DNA of 10,336 bases from positions 1-10,336 of the forward strand of contig JAIRLE010000173.1 in assembly GCA_031259605.1 (NCBI GenBank), in the 5' to 3' direction. Of this stretch, positions 6,217-10,336 are shown in pieces. The position numbers and the translations under genes were made by a program. Each line of letters begins with the position of its first letter. Within the stretch, counting starts at the first letter, position 1. The notes beneath the pieces are model-generated. The model saw only the letters and a list, made by a program, of their open reading frames with translations, was not told the origin of the DNA and made no database searches. This stretch comes from Zoogloeaceae bacterium (GTDB lineage: Bacteria; Pseudomonadota; Gammaproteobacteria; Burkholderiales; Rhodocyclaceae).

Positions 6217-7271
6217 GCGCGCGCTCCAGACGTGCAACGCTCGACGATCAGCGCCGCGAGGCTGCCGCCGAAGCCGACGAGATTGAACAATAGCCGTTGC
6301 GGGTGACCGTGGCGCGCCTGTCCAGCGGGCGTATCGAGCAAGGTCAGCAACACGGCAAGTTCCGCCGGGCCGCTGGCGCCCAAGGTATGGCCGAGCCGCC
6401 GTTTGAGCGCAATCTCCGGTGGGCGGCGGACGCCGAAAACATGTCCGAACGCGGCCTCTTCGGCTGCGTCGGTGCCCGGCATGTGACCGCGGTGAGGCTT
6501 GATGAGATCGATGTCGTCCGCCTCCAGTCCGGCGTCGGCGAGCGCGGCGGCGATATTGGCGGCAATGGCCCGCCCATCGGGCGCAGGCGCGGTGAGGGAA
6601 TGGCTGTCAATGCACAACCGGCAGGCGGTAATCCGCCACCCAGGGCGCGGATGGGCGGTGAGCCGCAGACCGCCCGTTGCTTCGCCGAGAATCAGTCCGC
6701 CGGTTTTCTCTGTTGCCGCCAGCAGTCCGAGGCTGGCAAAACCGGCGAGCGTCGTGTCGTTGGCGAATTCGACGCCGAGCACCAGCGCCTCGTCGATCCG
6801 TCCGCAGCCAATCAGGGTAAAGGCCGCCTCCAGCGCGGCAAGGCCTGAGGTGCATGCCGTGGAAAACACCCATGGCGTCGAGGCGATGCCGAGCATGGCG
6901 CCGATTTCCATGCCGAAACAGGCGCTATGGGAAGAAAGGTCGACCGTGCCGCGCGCGCGCGCGTCGGCCTCGATCGCGCCCGCTTGCAACGAGGACGAGC
7001 CGATGAAAAGCGGCACAGCGGTCAGGCCGGAAGACTCTTTTCCGGCAGCGGCCAGCTCGCTGCCGACAAGCCCGATGACGCGGCGCACGCGCGCTGCCCA
7101 ATCCTGTTCCTCCAGCGGAATCGCGAACCATGGATGACGCGCGCCGGACACTTCGCGCCACGCAACCTTGCTCTTGTCCGCCAGCAGGGATTCGGCGGCG
7201 GCGTCCGCCGACAGCCCAAGCGCCGAGACATGCGCAACGCCGTCGATATGAACGGACCGCGCGGCGGTCAT
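6213..7271 (-). CDS. Beta-ketoacyl-ACP synthase (FabF/KAS II-like)
   Basis: This 352-aa protein is a condensing enzyme of the thiolase fold that joins an acyl chain to malonyl-ACP. The catalytic set appears complete: FSTACTSG (136-143; nucleophile Cys140), IKPHRGHMPGTDAAE (257-271; His260, less likely His263) and KRRLGHTLGASGPAE (290-304; Lys290, His295). FNLVGFGGSLAALIVE (329-344) is the usual Gly-rich C-terminal strand. It is about 60 residues shorter than housekeeping FabF (about 410) and matches the secondary-pathway type found in aryl polyene-like clusters. The start is ATG 7271, overlapping the stop of the carrier protein as ATGA; the longer open frame from 7484 only copies the carrier gene in another phase. 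Adjacent ACP, ketosynthase-like and exporter genes point to a dedicated acyl or polyene product, not primary fatty acid synthesis. Confidence 0.88.
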   Translation of the reverse strand: MTAARSVHIDGVAHVSALGLSADAAAESLLADKSKVAWREVSGARHPWFAIPLEEQDWAARVRRVIGLVGSELAAAGKESSGLTAVPLFIGSSSLQAGAIEADARARGTVDLSSHSACFGMEIGAMLGIASTPWVFSTACTSGLAALEAAFTLIGCGRIDEALVLGVEFANDTTLAGFASLGLLAATEKTGGLILGEATGGLRLTAHPRPGWRITACRLCIDSHSLTAPAPDGRAIAANIAAALADAGLEADDIDLIKPHRGHMPGTDAAEEAAFGHVFGVRRPPEIALKRRLGHTLGASGPAELAVLLTLLDTPAGQARHGHPQRLLFNLVGFGGSLAALIVERCTSGARA

Positions 7272-7540
7272 GCGGACGCGCCCGTCTTGCCCCGCGCTTC
7301 CAGCCATGCCGCGAGGCTGGCGACATTGGCGAGGATGCGGCGGGTTTCCTTGCTGTCGGCCAACCGCACGCCGAAACGTTTTTGCAGCGCAACCGACAAT
7401 TGCAAGGCATCGAGCGAATCGAGCTGAAGCCGCGTTTCCATGCCGAACAGGATTTCGTCGTCGGCAATGGACGCCGGATCGCATTTCATGTCACAAGCGT
7501 CGACGATCAGGGTTTTGAGTGTGGGCTTCAGATCGGTCAT
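7268..7540 (-). CDS. Acyl carrier protein
   Basis: This 90-aa protein carries the growing acyl chain on a phosphopantetheine arm. The attachment motif LQLDSLDALQLS (38-49) places the arm on Ser42. The flanking helices, including VALQKRFGVRL (50-60) and the C-terminal SLAAWLEA, fit the four-helix ACP fold. The LDSLDALQLSVALQK form is the one I associate with ACPs of specialised polyene clusters; housekeeping AcpP has ADSLDTVELVMALE. ATG 7540 begins one base after the permease stop (TGA-C-ATG), and its own stop overlaps the ketosynthase start, so translation of the genes is probably coupled. It most likely serves the adjacent ketosynthase. A phosphopantetheinyl transferase is not in the window. 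Confidence 0.9.
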   Translation of the reverse strand: MTDLKPTLKTLIVDACDMKCDPASIADDEILFGMETRLQLDSLDALQLSVALQKRFGVRLADSKETRRILANVASLAAWLEARGKTGASA

Positions 7541-7541
7541 G

Positions 7542-8780
7542 TCAGGTACGCGCGCGATGGTGGAGGCATACGGTCACAACAAGCGCGGCAAGGCCGAAGC
7601 CCGCCAGCGCAAGGACCGCCGGCAGCACATCGGCGATGCCGCCATGGCGCAGCATCACCCGGTGAAAGCCGTCGAGCGCCCAGTCCATCGGCGACAGGCG
7701 TGTCCACGGCTGCATTGCCGCGGGCATCACGAAGCGGGGCACCATGATGCCGCCCGCCGCGCCCATGAGGATGTTGCCGACGCCGCCCAGCACGGTCGCC
7801 TGTTCGCTGCTGCGCGCAAGGCTGGCGATGAAAAGCGCCCAGCCGACTGCCGCCACGCTGACCGCCAGGCTGACCAGCCACAACGCGGCGAGCGCCGCCG
7901 CGTTGTGGGGCAGGACGAGCGCCTCGCCGCCGCACAGCGGCACGAGCCAGCATCCGGCCATGACCATGACCACCGCCTGTGCCTGATTGACCAGCACAAA
8001 AGGCAGGAATTTGCCCGCCAGCACGAGGCTGAAGGGAACCCGTTGCGCGGCGAGCCGTTGCAGGGTACCGTGCTGGCGCTCACCGATGAACACCGCCGAA
8101 ATCGGCACGACAACGAAAAACATCGAGAAAATAAGCCACGCCGGTACGCTTTGCTGCACCGCCGACGGCAGCGCGATCGTCTTGCCGTTATCGCCGCCCA
8201 CGGCTTCGAGCGTCATGTTCGGCGGGGCGGCATTCCCGGCGATTTGGGGCAATCCGGGAATCATCATGTCCGTTTCCAAGCGTTCGAGCAGGTATGCAAA
8301 CCCAACTTGCATCGCCGCCGCCTCGACCCGCTGGCGGAAGCCGTCCCGCAACGCTCCCGGAACAGCGGGATCGAGCAGCAGCCGCAACGAAGGGGTACGG
8401 TTGGCGCCGATCTCGCGGGCAAAGCCTTGCGGAATCACCACCGCGAATGCGATTTTCCCGGCTTCCACCTGGCGGCGGGCGTCTGTCTCATCGGGCGGAG
8501 CCGCCCGTTTCACGAGCAAGCCGCCTGGGGACAGTTGCGCGCCGAACGCCCGAGACAAGGGGGTTTCGTCGAGATCGAGCACAGCATAAGCGATGGTGGC
8601 GTGCCGCCCCCCGGAAAAATCGCCGGTGCCGGCAAGCGCGAGCGACATCACCAGGATGAATACCAACGGCATGATAAAAAGCGCGGCAAGTCCATGACGG
8701 TCGCGCGCGAACGCCAACAGTTCCTTTTTCCACAGCGCGGCAAGCCGGGGCAAGGCGCGAAGCGGCGGATTCCCTGGCAT
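7542..8780 (-). CDS. ABC-2 type transporter permease
   Basis: This 412-aa inner-membrane protein has the ABC-2 exporter topology: a cytoplasmic N-terminus (1-29), one membrane segment (about 30-50), a large extracytoplasmic domain (about 52-210), and then about five segments (near 213-233, 255-280, 294-320, 327-350 and 383-407). ERQHGTLQRL (234-243) is the cytoplasmic ERxxGTLxxL motif typical of this family, which usually contacts the ATPase. The single permease probably works as a homodimer with the ATPase encoded just upstream. Only six bases separate it from that gene, and the ACP begins one base after its stop. The likely cargo is the lipid-like product of the neighbouring synthase genes; this is inferred from the operon alone. 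No clear Shine-Dalgarno precedes ATG 8780, in keeping with coupling to the upstream gene. Confidence 0.9.
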   Translation of the reverse strand: MPGNPPLRALPRLAALWKKELLAFARDRHGLAALFIMPLVFILVMSLALAGTGDFSGGRHATIAYAVLDLDETPLSRAFGAQLSPGGLLVKRAAPPDETDARRQVEAGKIAFAVVIPQGFAREIGANRTPSLRLLLDPAVPGALRDGFRQRVEAAAMQVGFAYLLERLETDMMIPGLPQIAGNAAPPNMTLEAVGGDNGKTIALPSAVQQSVPAWLIFSMFFVVVPISAVFIGERQHGTLQRLAAQRVPFSLVLAGKFLPFVLVNQAQAVVMVMAGCWLVPLCGGEALVLPHNAAALAALWLVSLAVSVAAVGWALFIASLARSSEQATVLGGVGNILMGAAGGIMVPRFVMPAAMQPWTRLSPMDWALDGFHRVMLRHGGIADVLPAVLALAGFGLAALVVTVCLHHRART

Positions 8781-8786
8781 GATGGG

Positions 8787-9707
8787 TCAATCCCGCAACG
8801 CGTGATGGGTGAGTTGCATGAACACCTCTTCCAGATTCGGCGCGCCGTAGCGCATGCGCTCCACGGCAACGCCAGCGGCGGCGAGTTCGGCGAGCAGGGG
8901 CGCAAGGGCGTCGGCGGGGAATTCCGGGAAATCGACGGTATTGCCCACTGCCGTCATTTCCGGGAAGCGCGCCTGCCAATCCGCCGCGAGATCCGGCAGG
9001 GGGCGGGCGATCTCCAGGTTCAAGGCTGGCGCGCCACCGCGCTTGACTTCGACCAGTGGCCCCGCCGTCAGCACCTTGCCATGGTCGATGATCGCCACGT
9101 CGGCGCATACCGCTTCCACTTCTTCCATGTAATGGGAAGTGTAGAGGACTGTGCCTCCGGCGGCGGCGAAGCGTTCGACCGCATTGAGGAGGAAATGGCG
9201 TGATTGCGGGTCGATGCCAACCGTCGGCTCATCGAGCAGGAGCACCTCGGGCGCGCCGGTCAGGCCGATTGCCAGATTCAGGCGACGCCGCAGACCGCCG
9301 GAAAGTTCGCCGACGCGCTGCCCGGCCACCGCTTCGAGGCAGGCGAAAGCGATGGCGGCAGCGCAATTGTCCCGCCGTTGGCGGCGCGGAATGCCTTGCG
9401 CCCCTGCGAAGAAATCGAGATTTTCGGCCACGGTCAGCATGGGATAGAAGGCGTAATCCTGAGGAACCAGCGCAATGGCCGTGGGGTGGGCGGCGCGCCA
9501 GGCCTCCAGCGGTTCGCCATCGACGGCGATGCCGCCTTCCTGCGGCGCGAGCAGCCCGGCCAGCAGCGAGATCAACGTGGTTTTGCCCGCGCCGTTGGGG
9601 CCGAGAAGGCCAAGAATGCCGCCGCGCCCGATATCGAGCGAGACGCCATCGAGCGCGGGCTGAGAGGTGGCGCGATAGCGGTAGTGAAGGGAGTCGATGC
9701 GGATCAT
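8787..9707 (-). CDS. ABC transporter ATP-binding protein
   Basis: This 306-aa cytoplasmic ATPase drives the ABC-2 exporter encoded next. All nucleotide-binding motifs are present: Walker A GPNGAGKTT (36-44), Q-loop VPQDYAFYP (81-89), signature LSGGLRRRL (135-143), Walker B VLLLDEPTVGID (155-166) and switch His in TSHYMEE (190-196, His192). A C-terminal domain of about 80 residues follows, as in drug and polysaccharide exporters of the CcmA/DrrA type. I chose ATG 9707 because the protein then starts MIRIDSLHYRY, directly at the first strand of the domain; a TTG at 9731 would add eight residues without family support. It is the first gene of the five-gene minus-strand operon visible here. Whether the operon extends upstream is unclear: the next gene, 71 bp away, differs sharply in base composition. 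Confidence 0.93.
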   Translation of the reverse strand: MIRIDSLHYRYRATSQPALDGVSLDIGRGGILGLLGPNGAGKTTLISLLAGLLAPQEGGIAVDGEPLEAWRAAHPTAIALVPQDYAFYPMLTVAENLDFFAGAQGIPRRQRRDNCAAAIAFACLEAVAGQRVGELSGGLRRRLNLAIGLTGAPEVLLLDEPTVGIDPQSRHFLLNAVERFAAAGGTVLYTSHYMEEVEAVCADVAIIDHGKVLTAGPLVEVKRGGAPALNLEIARPLPDLAADWQARFPEMTAVGNTVDFPEFPADALAPLLAELAAAGVAVERMRYGAPNLEEVFMQLTHHALRD

Positions 9708-9713
9708 GGTGAG

Positions 9714-9741
9714 ATTATTTCGCCAAGGCAAGGCAAAGCAA
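9714..9741 (-). promoter_or_regulatory. Weak candidate promoter for the ABC/ACP/ketosynthase operon
   Basis: Reading leftward, TTGCTT (9741-9736) and AATAAT (9719-9714) are 16 bases apart. The -10 matches five of six consensus positions and the -35 only three. Transcription would start near 9707, the first base of the ATPase ATG, implying a leaderless mRNA; no Shine-Dalgarno sequence is seen before that ATG. A weak inverted repeat (GTAGC..GCTAC, about 9750-9777) lies just upstream and may end the previous transcript. Confidence 0.25.
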
Positions 9742-9778
9742 CATGGGGCGTAGCCTGAAATGGCTTGCGGGCGCTACA

Positions 9779-10150
9779 TCAAGTCTCCTCGTCGAAATTG
9801 CCATTTTCGTCCTCGCCACCATCGTTATAGTTGAACTCCACTCTGCTTTGAGCGACGATTTCGTCCATCACCATTTGTAGTTGATTCGATTTTACAACAG
9901 TATCGAACGCGGCGATAAGGTCTTTGACGTTAATGATTTCTTCGATAGCAAGCATGTAGGAATCAACGATAGTTTCTAACTTGTACTTGGCAACGGCCTG
10001 AGCACGAATGGCAGAGCGAATTTGATCGGATGTTTCGTCAGACTTGACAACGAACGTTATTGGGAACCGCTGAACCTTATCTATATCAAGGAAATACTTA
10101 TTGACATCGACAGTCTCGGTAACCTGAAAGAAGCGTCCAGGGGATTTCAT
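9779..10150 (-). CDS. Unrecognised AT-rich gene, possibly truncated at its 5' end
   Basis: I do not recognise this 123-aa protein. It begins MKSPGRFFQVTETVDVNKYF, has a predicted helical middle (about 40-105) rich in Ile, Ala, Val and Glu, and ends in an acidic, Asn- and Gly-rich tail (NYNDGGEDENGNFDEET). No signal peptide or membrane segment is seen. Hand counting gives about 44% GC, far below a sampled line of the adjacent operon (about 68%), which suggests recent acquisition. The ATG at 10150 lies 19 bp from repeat copy 3. The same frame stays open through the repeat up to a TTG at 10291, so the original 5' end may have been replaced by the repeat. No good ribosome binding site precedes ATG 10150. 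It could be an intact small gene, or the C-terminal remnant of a larger protein of phage or mobile origin. Confidence 0.5.
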   Translation of the reverse strand: MKSPGRFFQVTETVDVNKYFLDIDKVQRFPITFVVKSDETSDQIRSAIRAQAVAKYKLETIVDSYMLAIEEIINVKDLIAAFDTVVKSNQLQMVMDEIVAQSRVEFNYNDGGEDENGNFDEET

Positions 10151-10169
10151 GACAAAATCAATGCCGCCA

Positions 10170-10336
10170 TCATCGTAAAACCAACTCCGGTATGAAACCT
10201 CGCCCGCAAGAAAGGCGCGAAGGTTGAGACCCCGGCCGCGGCCGGGGTTTCGACCGTAGCCATTCTCGAGGGGAGAGAAACCCCTTCCCAATGGAGTTGG
10301 ACCGACAGCCCTGAAGGGCTGTCGCTAATTTTTGCT
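10170..10336 (+). repeat. Dispersed repeat, copy 3 (reaches the window end)
   Basis: Starting at TCATCGTAAAACCAACTCCG, this copy has the full 18-bp palindrome-bearing segment (CCCCGGCCGCGGCCGGGG, about 10231-10248) that copy 2 lacks. It is in the same orientation as copies 1 and 2 and nearly identical to copy 1. Two minus-strand frames stay open across it, which would lead gene callers to predict false short proteins or false N-terminal extensions, including one on the gene at 9779-10150. Its right end coincides with the end of the window. Confidence 0.9.
10303..10333 (+). terminator. Terminator-like hairpin inside repeat copy 3
   Basis: This has the same 9-bp stem, TGAA loop and five-T run as in copy 1. 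In this position it would stop rightward transcription leaving the window. It lies upstream of the minus-strand gene at 9779-10150, so it does not end any annotated gene here. Confidence 0.45.

Noticed and set aside
7272..7484. N-terminal extension of the ketosynthase from 7484
   Set aside because: It translates the ACP gene in another phase. The ATGA overlap at 7268-7271 gives a natural start.
7440..9203. A 587-codon open frame on the plus strand
   Set aside because: It lies opposite the ABC ATPase, permease and ACP, whose catalytic and membrane motifs are clear. The plus-strand product is rich in Arg, His and Gln without domain features.
1..10336. CRISPR array, tRNA, rRNA, integrase or transposase genes
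   Set aside because: Looked for on both strands. The only repeats are the three long, widely spaced copies, and no cloverleaf or recombinase motif was seen.

Overview
The window reads as a chromosomal segment of a GC-rich betaproteobacterium, plausibly of the Rhodocyclales or a related order. The support is the protein sequence of the beta clamp and of gyrase B, including the GyrB stretch around residues 91-106 (VKMDDKHEPRRSAAEI), which I recall as typical of Betaproteobacteria. No species can be named from this.

Layout, left to right. Positions 1-116 are the 3' part of a dispersed repeat (copy 1). Next is a regulatory region with a near-perfect FNR/ANR box, then a periplasmic di-heme cytochrome c peroxidase (ccp, +, 378-1376). 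A cluster of three hairpins follows, then dnaN (+, 1647-2753), a strong intrinsic terminator, and gyrB (+, 2883-5387). dnaA, which often precedes dnaN in this order, is not present; ccp and the repeat occupy that place. Repeat copy 2 (5548-5697) fills most of the convergent gap between gyrB and a minus-strand operon.

The minus-strand operon (9707 to 5707, read right to left) encodes an ABC-2 exporter ATPase, its permease, an acyl carrier protein, a beta-ketoacyl synthase with a complete Cys-His-His set, and a short ketosynthase-like protein without a visible catalytic Cys. The spacing is very tight: 6 nt, 1 nt, then two ATGA overlaps. The genes look like one translationally coupled unit that builds and exports an acyl or polyene-type product. 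Most other genes such a pathway would need (reductase, dehydratase, starter-unit activation) are not in the window.

Upstream of that operon is an AT-rich (about 44% GC by hand count, against about 68% in a sampled line of the operon) unrecognised 123-aa gene (9779-10150, minus). Its 5' end lies 19 bp from repeat copy 3 (10170-10336), which runs to the end of the window. The three repeat copies are direct repeats and partition the window into a ccp-dnaN-gyrB block and an acyl-synthase/ABC block. Both ends of the window lie inside the same repeat, which is what a contig broken at a multicopy repeat would look like.
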